A stretch of DNA of 16,449 nt from Actinomycetota bacterium (GTDB lineage Bacteria; Actinomycetota; Actinomycetes; S36-B12): assembly GCA_009700485.1 (NCBI GenBank), contig WLLZ01000034.1:1-16449 (forward strand), in the 5' to 3' direction. A program made the translations under genes and the position numbers. This document shows positions 6,196 to 14,233 of the stretch, one piece after another; position 1 is the stretch's first letter, and each line of letters begins with the position of its first letter. The notes beneath the pieces are model-generated. The model had not been told where the DNA came from. It was given only the letters and a program-made list of their open reading frames with translations, and searched no databases.

Positions 6196-7871
6196 GTAGA
6201 AGTGAGCTTACTTCCCCACCCGCATTACCAAGTGGTGGATTACGAATTTTCGCCCTAGGTGGTTTGGGCGAAATTGGTCGTAACATGTCGGTCTTTGAAT
6301 TCGATGGCCGGTTGCTGATTGTCGATTGCGGAGTGCTCTTTCCTGAAGAGTCACAACCAGGGGTGGATCTGGTTCTGCCTGATTTTGGGCCGATCAAGGA
6401 ACGCCTTGCTGATATCGAGTGTGTTGTTCTAACACACGGGCACGAAGACCACATCGGTGCAGTGCCGTATCTATTGCGGTTGCGCGAAGATATTCCGTTA
6501 CTTGGTTCGCGTCTGACTCTCGCACTACTCGAAGCGAAGTTGAAGGAGCACCGCATCAAGGCGGTGACCCTTGATGTTAAAGAAGGCCAGCGCGAGAAGT
6601 TGGGTCCGTTTGGTCTTGAATTCTTGGCTGTCAACCACTCCATACCTGATGCACTTGCGGTTGCAATAACCACGCCGGCCGGTGTGGTGCTGCACACCGG
6701 TGACTTCAAAATGGATCAAGTGCCACTAGATATGAGGATTACCGACCTCAACGGTTTCGCTCGACTAGGTGACGCTGGGGTTGATCTATTGATGATCGAT
6801 AGCACCAATGCCGAAGTCCCGGGTTTTGTCCCGAGTGAGCGCGATATCGTCCCGGTTTTGGATGCGGTATTTCTGCGGGCCGAAGGCCGCATCATCGTGG
6901 CGTCCTTCGCATCGCATATTCACCGCGTGCAACAGGTCATCGATATGGCGGCACTGCATGGCCGAAAAGTGGCGTGGGTGGGTCGATCGATGATTCGAAA
7001 TATGGGTATCGCCCGGGATCTTGGATACCTACAGATTCCAGGGGGGCTACTAGTTGCGGTTGATGACCTCGCGGATTTGCCTGACGATGAGACGGTGCTG
7101 ATATGTACCGGTTCACAGGGGGAGCCGATGGCGGTGCTCTCGCGCATAGCCAACCGAGATCACCCAATTAGTGTCGGGCCAAGTGACACCATTGTGCTTG
7201 CTTCTTCATTGATCCCGGGCAATGAGAACGCCGTGTTCCGGGTGATCAATGGATTATCAAAACTCGGTGCCCATATCATCCATAAAGGCAATGCGCTGGT
7301 GCATGTCTCAGGCCATGCAGCTGCCGGTGAGTTGCGTTATGTATACAACATCGTCAAGCCAAGGCACGTGTTGCCTGTTCACGGCGAGTGGCGCCACATG
7401 AGGGCAAATGCTGAAATAGCCCGCGGCGTCGGCATCGCCACTGAGCGAATCTTATTGGCCGACGATGGCATGGTTATTGACCTTGTTGATGGGAAGGCGT
7501 CCATTACCGGTTACGTACCCGTGGGATTTGTTTATGTTGACGGCTCTAGCGTGGGTGATGTCACGGAGAACTTGCTTAAGGACCGACTGGTGCTGGGTGA
7601 AGAAGGATTTATCTCGATCTTCGCCGCCGTTGATCTAATTGATTCTAAAGTTGTTGTTGGACCAGAAATCCATGCTCGAGGCCTAGGCCTGGACGATGAA
7701 GCAATGGCGCCCCTACTTGATCAGGTCCGCGATGCCTTGGAAGAAGCTCTGCGCCATGGCTCCACCGACCCCCACGAATTACAGCAACTGGTGCGTCGGC
7801 GAGTCGGTAAGTGGGTCAGTGGTACCCATCGGCGCCGCCCGATGATCGTCCCGGTCATAGTTGAGGCTTAG
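6192..7871 (+). CDS. rnj: Ribonuclease J
   Basis: Beta-CASP metallo-beta-lactamase nuclease with 5'-3' exonuclease and endonuclease activity in RNA maturation and decay. The 559-residue product has the zinc motif HGHEDH (82-87) after GGLGEIGRN (23-31), further metal ligands in the NHSIPDA (148-154) and HTGDFKMD (168-175) motifs, the beta-CASP HVSGHA (371-376), and PVHGEW (395-400) in the closing metallo-lactamase part. The conserved GSQGEPMAVLSRIA (308-320) is typical of RNase J. A C-terminal domain follows, ending in a basic RRRVGKWVSGTHRRRPM stretch. The ATG start overlaps the dapA stop. No strong Shine-Dalgarno is seen, so translation probably relies on coupling. There is no clear terminator after it. 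Confidence 0.97.
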   Translation: MSRSELTSPPALPSGGLRIFALGGLGEIGRNMSVFEFDGRLLIVDCGVLFPEESQPGVDLVLPDFGPIKERLADIECVVLTHGHEDHIGAVPYLLRLREDIPLLGSRLTLALLEAKLKEHRIKAVTLDVKEGQREKLGPFGLEFLAVNHSIPDALAVAITTPAGVVLHTGDFKMDQVPLDMRITDLNGFARLGDAGVDLLMIDSTNAEVPGFVPSERDIVPVLDAVFLRAEGRIIVASFASHIHRVQQVIDMAALHGRKVAWVGRSMIRNMGIARDLGYLQIPGGLLVAVDDLADLPDDETVLICTGSQGEPMAVLSRIANRDHPISVGPSDTIVLASSLIPGNENAVFRVINGLSKLGAHIIHKGNALVHVSGHAAAGELRYVYNIVKPRHVLPVHGEWRHMRANAEIARGVGIATERILLADDGMVIDLVDGKASITGYVPVGFVYVDGSSVGDVTENLLKDRLVLGEEGFISIFAAVDLIDSKVVVGPEIHARGLGLDDEAMAPLLDQVRDALEEALRHGSTDPHELQQLVRRRVGKWVSGTHRRRPMIVPVIVEA

Positions 7872-7883
7872 CCGCCCCTTAAA

Positions 7884-7912
7884 ACGCAAGATTGCGTAGG
7901 GCCAACCCCCTA
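7884..7912. repeat. Two inverted repeats in the rnj-FUSC gap
   Basis: ACGCAA-GA-TTGCGT (7884-7897) is a perfect 6-base inverted repeat, immediately followed by TAGGG-N6-CCCTA (7897-7912). The second arm touches the TACTCT -10 of the next gene. This could be an operator or a weak rnj terminator. No T-run follows either hairpin. Confidence 0.4.
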
Positions 7913-7916
7913 CTCT
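7911..7916 (+). promoter_or_regulatory. -10 element of the leaderless FUSC-like gene
   Basis: TACTCT followed by exactly 6 bases (TAGGAA) and ATG at 7923. The AGG is too close to the ATG to be a useful Shine-Dalgarno, so a leaderless start is favoured. No clear -35 seen. Confidence 0.5.
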
Positions 7917-7922
7917 TAGGAA

Positions 7923-9032
7923 ATGACTTCTCGGGATTCTGGCACGAGCAAGGACATGGGTGTGGCAGCTTCGAAGAGATCGATGAGGATGCCGGTCAAG
8001 CGCCGGCTCATTCTGGTCGTGGCGGCGGTTGTGCTGGTACTGCTACCGGCCATCGTCATGGTGCTCGTTACCTGGTTTGGTACCGGTGAGGTGCAGGGCG
8101 CTGCTACCTGGGCATCGATTCCAGCCATTGTGGGTATCGCGGCGGCGATTTCGGGCGGCCGACGTTACGCCGTGATCGTCGCGATCGTCATGGGCTTCCT
8201 CGCGCCCGTTGCCATCGTGGCCGGAATGTCACCTGTGTCGGGCGCTGCGTTGATGGCGATCCTTTGCATGACCGTGGGGCGCTTGTCGCGAGTGGGATTG
8301 CAGAAGTCGGGCCTGCTGGTGCCCGTGATGCTCTCGTGGGCGCTCATTGACCCGCCGGCATGGGACGGGGCCACCTCGGTAAACCGCCTCGACACGGGAT
8401 ACCTGCTGTGGATGGCACTCATCTTCTTCGTCGGTGGACTCATCCCGGCTTTGTTGGTGTCGTATCTGCTGCGAAAGCACAAGCCGGCAACGCTGGCTCC
8501 CCATTCGCGCGGCGAGGCGGTTACCTACACGGTGATGATCACCACCCTCGTTACGGTGGCTACTTTCTATGTGCTCGACAACCCCAAGATGATCGGCGGC
8601 GCCTTCCTCATCGCCGTGATCATGGTGATGGCACCAATTGGAACAGCCCAGACCCTCAAGCCGACGGTCTTCCGGGTCCTTGGGACAATCCTTGGCTCCG
8701 TCTTTATCGTCCTGGTTGTGAGCCAGGTGCATGCGCTCGGTCTCGTCTACCTGATCGGTCTGGCATTCCTTGTCATTTCAGTTTTTGCTCGCCTGAGCGG
8801 CCTGGCGTGGGTGTACTACGTATTCATGGTTCCGGCCACGGCTTGCCTAAATTCGACGACCCTCACGCAGGTAGGCGAGTTGGGAAAGCAGCGCGTTGTT
8901 GACAACGTCGTGGGTGGCATCCTCGTCATCGTCGCGACGGCCTTGGCGATCGGCTACTCGCAGTGGACAAGCCGCCACGGCGAAGTGATTGATGACGATG
9001 ACGAGGTCGCGTCCGTGGCTGCTATGGCTTGA
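7923..9032 (+). CDS. FUSC-like multi-spanning membrane protein, possibly acquired
   Basis: Predicted inner-membrane protein of 369 residues, resembling FUSC (fusaric-acid-resistance/aromatic acid exporter) proteins. A basic N-terminus (KRSMRMPVKRR) precedes about 9-10 hydrophobic segments, and the tail is acidic (DDDDE). Two features in the C-terminal half fit FUSC_2: RVLGTILGSVFIVLVV (residues about 248-263) and RVVDNVVGGILVIVATALAI near the end. Substrate is unknown. Codon use is unlike the neighbours: by hand count 31 of 44 leucine codons are CTC or CTG and none is TTA, against 7 of the first 26 in rnj. This and its position between rnj and ftsK, normally close neighbours, point to insertion by horizontal transfer. 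No mobility gene is present. The family call is moderate; it could be another polytopic permease. Confidence 0.7.
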   Translation: MTSRDSGTSKDMGVAASKRSMRMPVKRRLILVVAAVVLVLLPAIVMVLVTWFGTGEVQGAATWASIPAIVGIAAAISGGRRYAVIVAIVMGFLAPVAIVAGMSPVSGAALMAILCMTVGRLSRVGLQKSGLLVPVMLSWALIDPPAWDGATSVNRLDTGYLLWMALIFFVGGLIPALLVSYLLRKHKPATLAPHSRGEAVTYTVMITTLVTVATFYVLDNPKMIGGAFLIAVIMVMAPIGTAQTLKPTVFRVLGTILGSVFIVLVVSQVHALGLVYLIGLAFLVISVFARLSGLAWVYYVFMVPATACLNSTTLTQVGELGKQRVVDNVVGGILVIVATALAIGYSQWTSRHGEVIDDDDEVASVAAMA

Positions 9033-9034
9033 AT

Positions 9035-9061
9035 CTGCGGACCTCCAGTGGCCATCCGCAG
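9035..9061 (+). terminator. Possible weak terminator hairpin after the FUSC-like gene
   Basis: CTGCGGA (9035-9041) pairs with TCCGCAG (9055-9061) around a 13-base loop, starting 3 bases after the stop codon. No T-run follows, so function is uncertain. The rest of the gap to ftsK (9062-9183) shows nothing else recognisable. Confidence 0.35.
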
Positions 9062-9183
9062 GCTCGTGCGATCTTGCCCGCCCCAGAAGATGCTGCCTCA
9101 TAGTTGAGCAAATGGGGCAAAAAGGTCAGCGACACGAACCGGTGGGGAGGGTGTGACTACCGGGACTGGTGGGGTTAGGTGGG

Positions 9184-9189
9184 TACGCT
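9184..9189 (+). promoter_or_regulatory. -10 element of leaderless ftsK
   Basis: TACGCT followed by 6 bases and the ATG at 9196. This supports 9196 rather than the in-frame GTG at 9169 as the real start, because the GTG lies upstream of the promoter element. Confidence 0.5.
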
Positions 9190-9195
9190 GCCACC

Positions 9196-11751
9196 ATGGC
9201 TTCCCGCACGTCTGCACCGGCCCGTTCACGCTCCGGTCGCGGACCTTCCCCGGCAAAACGTCCAACTAAGCGCAGGGCACCCGCCAAGCGGGCACCTGGT
9301 GGGCCCGGACCGGTAGCCCGCGCAGTTTTTGCCAGCGGTCGGGTGATCCGCGGTGGTTATCTCGCGGTAGCGCACGGGCTGGGGTTTGTTGCCCGCAATA
9401 TTGGCTCAGGAGCACGTGGGCTTGATCCGGCACAACGCCGTGACGGTTTAGCGCTCGCGTTCATTGCAGCCGCGGCAATTCTGCTAGCCGGAAGCTGGTT
9501 TGGCGTTGAAGGCTGGTTTGTGTCGTGGGCCGCGATGGTGTCTCAAGCGTTATTTGGTTCGCTCGACTTTGTAATTCCGATTGTTTTGCTGGGCTTGGCG
9601 TGGCGTTATCTGCGTCATCCAGATGAGCAGGCAACCACCGGGCGCATGTTAATCGGCGGAGCTGCGGTGCTGATCGCACTAGTGGGGCTTTGGCATTTGA
9701 TGCAAGGGGCAGCCACACCAAGTGATGGCGCAGATGCCATGGGCACCGGTGGTGGGGTGGTGGGGTGGATAGCAACCGCGCCCATTGTTGCGGCAATCGG
9801 CCCAATCGTCACCGGGGTGATTTTCACCCTGTTGTTGGTGTTTGGAGTTTTGATTCTTACCGCTACCTCACTTAGTGCCGTACGCGCAAAATTCGGTGCC
9901 GGGCTCCACCAGTTCACGCGCATTGGTGCTTTGGGTGCGGTCTTCAGCCGGCGGCAGGCCGGCTCCGAGCTTGCGACCGAACGCAGTGATGACGCTGCTG
10001 AGGGAGATGATGCCCTTGATGAAGATCTGCCCGATGGTCTTGGGGGCGCATTTGTTGGGGATGAACCTTTCGTGACACCGATCGCGGAAGATGAATTCCG
10101 GCCGGCGGCAGGGCTGATGGCCGGCATGACACCTACCAACTCCATTGCTCGGCCTGTTGTTACAGCTGACCCGGTGGGGCATTCGGCACGCCATGAAACG
10201 GTGGCACTCGCGCGCCCGGTAAACGCGGCGTCGGCAAGTCGGGCTCCCAAGCTGGTCGAGCAACTGCCCTTATCTGGCAGCGTCACGTATGTTTTGCCGC
10301 CGGCAAATCTGCTGAAGCCGGGTGCCGAACATAAGACTGCTACGCGGGCAAATGATCAAGTGGTTGCAGCATTGACAGAAGTGCTAGAGCAATTCGGCAT
10401 CGACGCTCAGGTAACCGGCTTCATGCGCGGACCAACGGTTACGCGATATGAAATCGAATTGGGCCCGAGCGTCAAAGTTGAACGGGTAACCGCACTTAGT
10501 AAAAACATTGCTTACGCGGTGGCGAGCGCAGATGTGCGCATTCTCAGCCCGATCCCGGGAAAGAAAGCAATAGGGATTGAGATCCCTAACTCTGACCGCG
10601 AGCTAGTCGCCTTGGCTGACGTCATGCGCAGCAAGGCCGCAACAGGTGATCAACACCCGATGGTGGCTGCACTCGGCAAAGATGTTGAGGGCGGTTTTGT
10701 GGTCGCCAACCTCGCCAAAATGCCACATATTCTGGTGGCCGGCGCCACCGGTGCGGGTAAATCCAGTTGCATCAACGCTCTGGTGACCTCCATTCTCATG
10801 CGTGCGACCCCTGATGAAGTCCGTTTGATCCTCGTAGATCCAAAGCGGGTTGAGTTGAAGGCTTATGAGGGTGTTCCGCACTTAATCACGCCAATTATCA
10901 CCAACCCGAAGAAGGCGGCTGACGCGCTGCAGTGGGTTGTCAAAGAAATGGATCGTAGGTATGACGATCTAGCTCTATACGGATTCCGCCATATTGATGA
11001 CTTCAATAAAGCAGTCAAGAACGGTCGAGTGGAAGTGATCGCGGGCAGTGAGCGGGTACTGAGGCCTTATCCGTACTTACTCGTGGTTGTTGATGAGCTA
11101 GCGGATCTAATGATGGTGGCTCCGCGTGATGTCGAGGACGCAATCGTGCGAATCACGCAGTTGGCACGAGCGGCCGGTATCCACCTGGTGCTTGCGACGC
11201 AGCGTCCAAGTGTTGATGTGGTAACCGGCCTGATCAAGGCGAATGTTCCAAGTCGTTTGGCGTTCGCAACTTCAAGCTTGACTGATAGCCGAGTCATCTT
11301 GGATCAGCCAGGGGCCGAGAAGCTGGTCGGCCAAGGTGATGGCTTGTTCTTGCCGATGGGGGCCAATAAGAGCCAGCGGATTCAAGGCGCATTTGTGTCC
11401 GAGAATGAAATCCGCGCGGTGGTTGCTCACTGCAAGGCGCAGTCCGCCGCCGTCTATTTGGACGAGGTCACCACGGTAGTTTCAGTTGGTGCCAAGGAAG
11501 TGGACGGTGATATAGGTGATGACCTTGAGGTGCTTATCCAGGCCGTTGAGTTGGTGATTTCGACCCAGTTCGGGTCTACTTCAATGTTGCAACGCAAGTT
11601 GCGGGTGGGGTTTGCCAAAGCTGGTCGCCTGATGGACTTGATGGAGTCCCGTGGCGTAGTTGGTCCCAGCGAAGGCTCTAAAGCTCGCGATGTATTAGTA
11701 AAACCCGAAGAATTACCGGAAATTATTGCCATGCTCAGAGGCGACTCCTAA
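9196..11751 (+). CDS. ftsK: DNA translocase FtsK/SpoIIIE
   Basis: Septum-located ATP-driven DNA pump that clears chromosome ends from the division site. The product is 851 residues. Layout: a very basic N-terminus (about 1-45, many Arg/Lys/Pro), four or so membrane spans (about 85-225), an acidic low-complexity linker (about 240-350), then the motor. The motor starts at VVAALTEVLEQFGIDAQVTGFMRGPTVTRYE, with Walker A GATGAGKS (516-523), Walker B LLVVVDELADL (about 628-638) and ATQRPSVDVVTGLIKANVPSRLAF. The C-terminal gamma winged-helix, which reads KOPS sites, is visible as QFGSTSMLQRKLRVGFAKAGRLMDLMESRGVVGP. Compared with E. coli FtsK (about 1330) the linker is short, as in most actinobacteria. 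The start is set by the TACGCT-N6-ATG pattern. Confidence 0.96.
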   Translation: MASRTSAPARSRSGRGPSPAKRPTKRRAPAKRAPGGPGPVARAVFASGRVIRGGYLAVAHGLGFVARNIGSGARGLDPAQRRDGLALAFIAAAAILLAGSWFGVEGWFVSWAAMVSQALFGSLDFVIPIVLLGLAWRYLRHPDEQATTGRMLIGGAAVLIALVGLWHLMQGAATPSDGADAMGTGGGVVGWIATAPIVAAIGPIVTGVIFTLLLVFGVLILTATSLSAVRAKFGAGLHQFTRIGALGAVFSRRQAGSELATERSDDAAEGDDALDEDLPDGLGGAFVGDEPFVTPIAEDEFRPAAGLMAGMTPTNSIARPVVTADPVGHSARHETVALARPVNAASASRAPKLVEQLPLSGSVTYVLPPANLLKPGAEHKTATRANDQVVAALTEVLEQFGIDAQVTGFMRGPTVTRYEIELGPSVKVERVTALSKNIAYAVASADVRILSPIPGKKAIGIEIPNSDRELVALADVMRSKAATGDQHPMVAALGKDVEGGFVVANLAKMPHILVAGATGAGKSSCINALVTSILMRATPDEVRLILVDPKRVELKAYEGVPHLITPIITNPKKAADALQWVVKEMDRRYDDLALYGFRHIDDFNKAVKNGRVEVIAGSERVLRPYPYLLVVVDELADLMMVAPRDVEDAIVRITQLARAAGIHLVLATQRPSVDVVTGLIKANVPSRLAFATSSLTDSRVILDQPGAEKLVGQGDGLFLPMGANKSQRIQGAFVSENEIRAVVAHCKAQSAAVYLDEVTTVVSVGAKEVDGDIGDDLEVLIQAVELVISTQFGSTSMLQRKLRVGFAKAGRLMDLMESRGVVGPSEGSKARDVLVKPEELPEIIAMLRGDS

Positions 11752-11804
11752 ATCCAACGGTTTGATTTGTCCCCCGAATCACCACCTGTTTTCTCTCCCT
11801 TTTA

Positions 11805-11825
11805 GTGCGCGCACCTAAGGCGCGC
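11805..11825. repeat. GC-alternating palindrome and inverted repeat before the HTH gene
   Basis: GTGCGCGCAC (11805-11814) is a perfect 10-base palindrome, and GCGCGC (11807-11812) recurs at 11820-11825, so a 6-base stem with a 7-base loop is possible. It ends 4 bases before the TAGGCT -10. It could be an operator or the remnant of an ftsK terminator. No conclusion is possible. Confidence 0.3.
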
Positions 11826-11829
11826 GGGC

Positions 11830-11835
11830 TAGGCT
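11830..11835 (+). promoter_or_regulatory. -10 element of the RodZ-like HTH gene
   Basis: TAGGCT; initiation about 7 bases downstream would give a roughly 23-base leader holding the GGGAGG ribosome site. Identical hexamers precede rimO and clgR. Confidence 0.45.
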
Positions 11836-11853
11836 TCGCTAGTCAAATGTGGC

Positions 11854-11859
11854 GGGAGG
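11854..11859 (+). promoter_or_regulatory. Shine-Dalgarno of the RodZ-like HTH gene
   Basis: GGGAGG with a 5-base spacer to ATG 11865. It decides that start over the in-frame GTG at 11805, which would add 20 residues that do not resemble the HTH family. Confidence 0.65.
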
Positions 11860-11864
11860 TGCGG

Positions 11865-12119
11865 ATGAGCGCCGGTATGACGATCCAGAACGCCCGGGTG
11901 GCATTAGGTTTGACGCCCGCCGATTTAGCTTCCTCGACCAAGATTCGCGAGTCCATGCTGGTTGCCCTAGAGGCCGATGATTTTGATTGTTTTGGTGGGG
12001 ACGCCTACGTCCGCGGCCATCTAAAGGTATTGGCTAATTGCCTGGGGTTGGACCCTGAAGGTCTCGCCGCCGAATTTGATGCAACCCAAAGTCAGCTGAG
12101 TGACGTAGAACGTTATTAA
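11865..12119 (+). CDS. Stand-alone RodZ-like helix-turn-helix protein (84 aa)
   Basis: Small soluble protein consisting of essentially one HTH_25-type domain, the N-terminal cytoplasmic domain of RodZ. Visible: TIQNARVALGLTPADLASSTKIRESMLVALEADDFDCFGGDAYVRGHLKVLANCLGLDPEGLAAEFD, with the characteristic IRESMLVALEADDF and YVRGHLKVLA motifs. RodZ proteins, and many of the actinobacterial HTH proteins coded between ftsK and rimO, continue into a membrane span and periplasmic domain. Here the frame stops after 84 residues, and only 45 bases remain before rimO, so no missing part can be hidden by a frameshift. In full-length RodZ this domain contacts MreB. Whether this version binds DNA or a cytoskeletal partner is unknown. 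It has its own TAGGCT promoter and a good Shine-Dalgarno, so it looks expressed and intact. Confidence 0.8.
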   Translation: MSAGMTIQNARVALGLTPADLASSTKIRESMLVALEADDFDCFGGDAYVRGHLKVLANCLGLDPEGLAAEFDATQSQLSDVERY

Positions 12120-12152
12120 GTCCCGCTCGCTATTGGACCATAGGCACCTCCG

Positions 12153-12158
12153 TAGGCT
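12153..12158 (+). promoter_or_regulatory. -10 element of leaderless rimO
   Basis: TAGGCT followed by 6 bases and GTG at 12165. There are two adjacent GTG codons (12162 and 12165); the spacing favours the second. Confidence 0.5.
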
Positions 12159-12164
12159 GGGGTG

Positions 12165-13613
12165 GTGCCCGCGAAAATAAGTACCACTCAGCAAAGTGTC
12201 GCTCTGGTGACTTTAGGGTGCGCCCGCAATGAAGTTGACTCGGAAGAACTTGCTGGTCGGCTGACGGCCGCTGGTTGGACGATCGTTGAAGATCCAGCCA
12301 CAGCAGATGCGGTGCTTGTTAATACTTGCGGTTTCGTAGATGTGGCTAAAAAGGATTCTATCGACGCCGTAATTGGCGCTGCGGCTCTTAAGGGTGCGGG
12401 TGGTGGGCCACAAGCCGTAGTTGCGGTGGGTTGTCTTTCCGAGCGCTACGGGCGCGAGTTAGCCGCTGAATTACCCGAGGCCGATGCAGTTTTGAGTTTT
12501 GACGACTACCCAGATATTGCTGAGCGGCTGCGAGCCATCGTTGCCGGCGAGCGTCCGCCCGCACATAAGCCGCGCGATCGGCGGACCTTACTCCCGATCT
12601 CACCGGTTGATAGACCCGCGGTCGCCGTGCCCATCCCAGGTCATGGTGAGAGTGATTTGGGTGCTGAACCCGGGTGGCAACCGCCGATCCTGCGCCGCCG
12701 CCTTGATGGCAGCCCGGTCGCGCCGGTGAAATTGGCTTCGGGCTGTGACCGCCGATGCACTTTTTGCGCTATCCCGTCCTTTCGCGGTTCATTTATTTCA
12801 CGGCCAACCACCGACATCATCGAAGAGATCAAATGGTTGGTGGATCAAGGGGTGCGGGAAGTCGTATTGGTGAGTGAGAATTCAACTTCGTACGGAAAAG
12901 ATCTAGGCGACATACGACTAATGGAGTCACTGCTCCCCGCTATAGGAAATGCCACGTCTCTAAGCAGATTGCGCGTGGCCTACCTGCAACCCGCGGAGGT
13001 GCGCCCGGGGCTAATTGAAGTCATTGCGCGCACCCCTGTTGTTGCGCCCTATTTCGATCTTTCATTTCAGCATGCCAGTACTGCGCTGCTTCGCCGCATG
13101 CGGCGTTTTGGCGGGCGAGTTGATTTCCTCGCTCTCATTGCACAGATTAGAGAGTTGAACCCAGATGCCGGGATCCGAAGTAATTTTATCGTGGGGTTTC
13201 CCGGTGAGACCCAAGAAGAGTTCGATGAACTGTTGCTCTTCTTAAATGAAGCACGCCTTGACGCGGTTGGGATATTTGGCTACAGCGATGAGGATGGCAC
13301 CGAGGCTGCAACATTTGCTGATAAATTGGCTGAAGATGTCATCCGCGCACGCGTCGAAATGATTTCAACGGTGGCCGAGGAGATCATGGCGCAACGTGCC
13401 GAGGACCGAATCGGTACCACAGTTGAAGTCCTCATTGAAACCCAAGAACTTGATGAAGATGGTGAGCCAACTGGGCGATTGGTAGGCCGTGCTGGACATC
13501 AAGGCCCCGATGACGGTTCGACAATCGTGAGCGGTGCCGCAAACATTGGAGATTTCGTGACCGCCAATGTAGTCGATACCGAAGGGGTGGATCTACTTGC
13601 GGAGCCGGTGTGA
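12165..13613 (+). CDS. rimO: Ribosomal protein S12 methylthiotransferase RimO
   Basis: Radical-SAM enzyme that adds a methylthio group to the conserved aspartate of ribosomal protein S12. The product is 482 residues. The N-terminal UPF0004 domain holds the three auxiliary-cluster cysteines in LGCARNEVDSEEL, VNTCGFVDVAKKDSID and AVGCLSERYG. The radical-SAM cluster is CDRRCTFC (Cys194, Cys198, Cys201), preceded by a proline-rich stretch longer than in E. coli RimO (441 aa). FIVGFPGETQEEFDELL and the FGYSDEDGTEAA region follow, and a C-terminal TRAM domain ends the protein. The CARNEVDSEE and GFVDVAKKDSID signatures separate RimO from MiaB. The stop overlaps the pgsA GTG start by 4 bases. Start chosen by TAGGCT-N6-GTG. 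Confidence 0.95.
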   Translation: MPAKISTTQQSVALVTLGCARNEVDSEELAGRLTAAGWTIVEDPATADAVLVNTCGFVDVAKKDSIDAVIGAAALKGAGGGPQAVVAVGCLSERYGRELAAELPEADAVLSFDDYPDIAERLRAIVAGERPPAHKPRDRRTLLPISPVDRPAVAVPIPGHGESDLGAEPGWQPPILRRRLDGSPVAPVKLASGCDRRCTFCAIPSFRGSFISRPTTDIIEEIKWLVDQGVREVVLVSENSTSYGKDLGDIRLMESLLPAIGNATSLSRLRVAYLQPAEVRPGLIEVIARTPVVAPYFDLSFQHASTALLRRMRRFGGRVDFLALIAQIRELNPDAGIRSNFIVGFPGETQEEFDELLLFLNEARLDAVGIFGYSDEDGTEAATFADKLAEDVIRARVEMISTVAEEIMAQRAEDRIGTTVEVLIETQELDEDGEPTGRLVGRAGHQGPDDGSTIVSGAANIGDFVTANVVDTEGVDLLAEPV

Positions 13614-14233
13614 GGCCACCTAAGCCGGATGCTGCTGGTGATTTAGTCTCGGGTACCTCGATAGTAAATATCGCGAACTTTTTGACCCTGCTACGAATTG
13701 CCTGCGTCCCAGTAATGGTGGTGTTGCTCTTCGCCGAAGACGGCCATGACCTGACATTTCGCTGGTGGGCGGCCGGAGTATTCGTATTCGCCGCTCTTAC
13801 CGATCTGGTGGATGGTGCTATTGCGCGCCGGCGAGGTTTGGTTACCAACTTCGGCAAGATCGCTGACCCGATCGCGGATAAGGCACTAATAGGGGCCGCC
13901 TTGGTTTCGTTGTCAGTGTTGGCAGATTTGGCCTGGTGGGTAACCATTGTGATCTTGGTTCGCGAACTTGGTATTACCGTATTGAGGTTTTGGGTAATTG
14001 AGCATGGAGTCATACCGGCAAGTCGTGGCGGAAAAGCTAAAACGGTAGCCCAAGGTGTTGCGATCACTATGTATCTTCTTGAGGTCCCCGATCTGCCCTG
14101 GTGGTCGACCGCGAGCATGCTCATGATGGCCGTTGCCGTGGTACTTACGGTGGTCACTGGCATCGACTACGTGGTGCGCGCTGTGCGCCTTCGCGCAAAG
14201 TCAAAAGCGAATTCGAGTGAGGCTAATTCATGA
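13610..14233 (+). CDS. pgsA: CDP-diacylglycerol-glycerol-3-phosphate 3-phosphatidyltransferase
   Basis: CDP-alcohol phosphotransferase of the inner membrane, making phosphatidylglycerol phosphate from CDP-diacylglycerol and glycerol 3-phosphate, the route to phosphatidylglycerol and cardiolipin. The 207-residue product has several membrane spans and the complete CDP-OH-P motif Dx2DGx2ARx8Gx3Dx3D: Asp65, Asp68-Gly69, Ala72-Arg73, Gly82, Asp86, Asp90. The N-terminal NIANFLTLLRIACVP start is typical for PgsA, and the C-terminus is basic. The GTG start overlaps the rimO stop (GTGA) and the stop overlaps cinA (ATGA), so all three are coupled. The rimO-pgsA-cinA order is common in Actinobacteria and supports this over phosphatidylinositol-phosphate synthase. 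Confidence 0.93.
   Translation: MRPPKPDAAGDLVSGTSIVNIANFLTLLRIACVPVMVVLLFAEDGHDLTFRWWAAGVFVFAALTDLVDGAIARRRGLVTNFGKIADPIADKALIGAALVSLSVLADLAWWVTIVILVRELGITVLRFWVIEHGVIPASRGGKAKTVAQGVAITMYLLEVPDLPWWSTASMLMMAVAVVLTVVTGIDYVVRAVRLRAKSKANSSEANS

Noticed and set aside
6185..6709. Minus-strand open frame of 174 codons opposite rnj
   Set aside because: Covers the conserved metallo-lactamase core of rnj and has no motif of its own.
8229..8902. Alternative long frames on both strands inside the FUSC-like gene
   Set aside because: They arise from the higher GC of this gene; their products are His/Arg/Gly-rich, whereas the 369-residue frame is a coherent membrane protein with a FUSC-like domain.
7872..9195. 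FUSC-like gene as part of an integrative element
   Set aside because: No integrase, transposase, direct-repeat boundaries or tRNA were found around it; only codon bias suggests transfer.
9615..10286. Antisense open frame of 223 codons opposite the ftsK linker
   Set aside because: Low-complexity Pro/Ser/Arg product mirroring the acidic linker of ftsK; no start signal or family resemblance.
13432..14163. Antisense open frame of 243 codons opposite pgsA
   Set aside because: It lies entirely across the end of rimO and pgsA, has no recognisable domain and a Ser/Thr/Arg-rich composition typical of mirror frames, while both sense genes have complete motifs.
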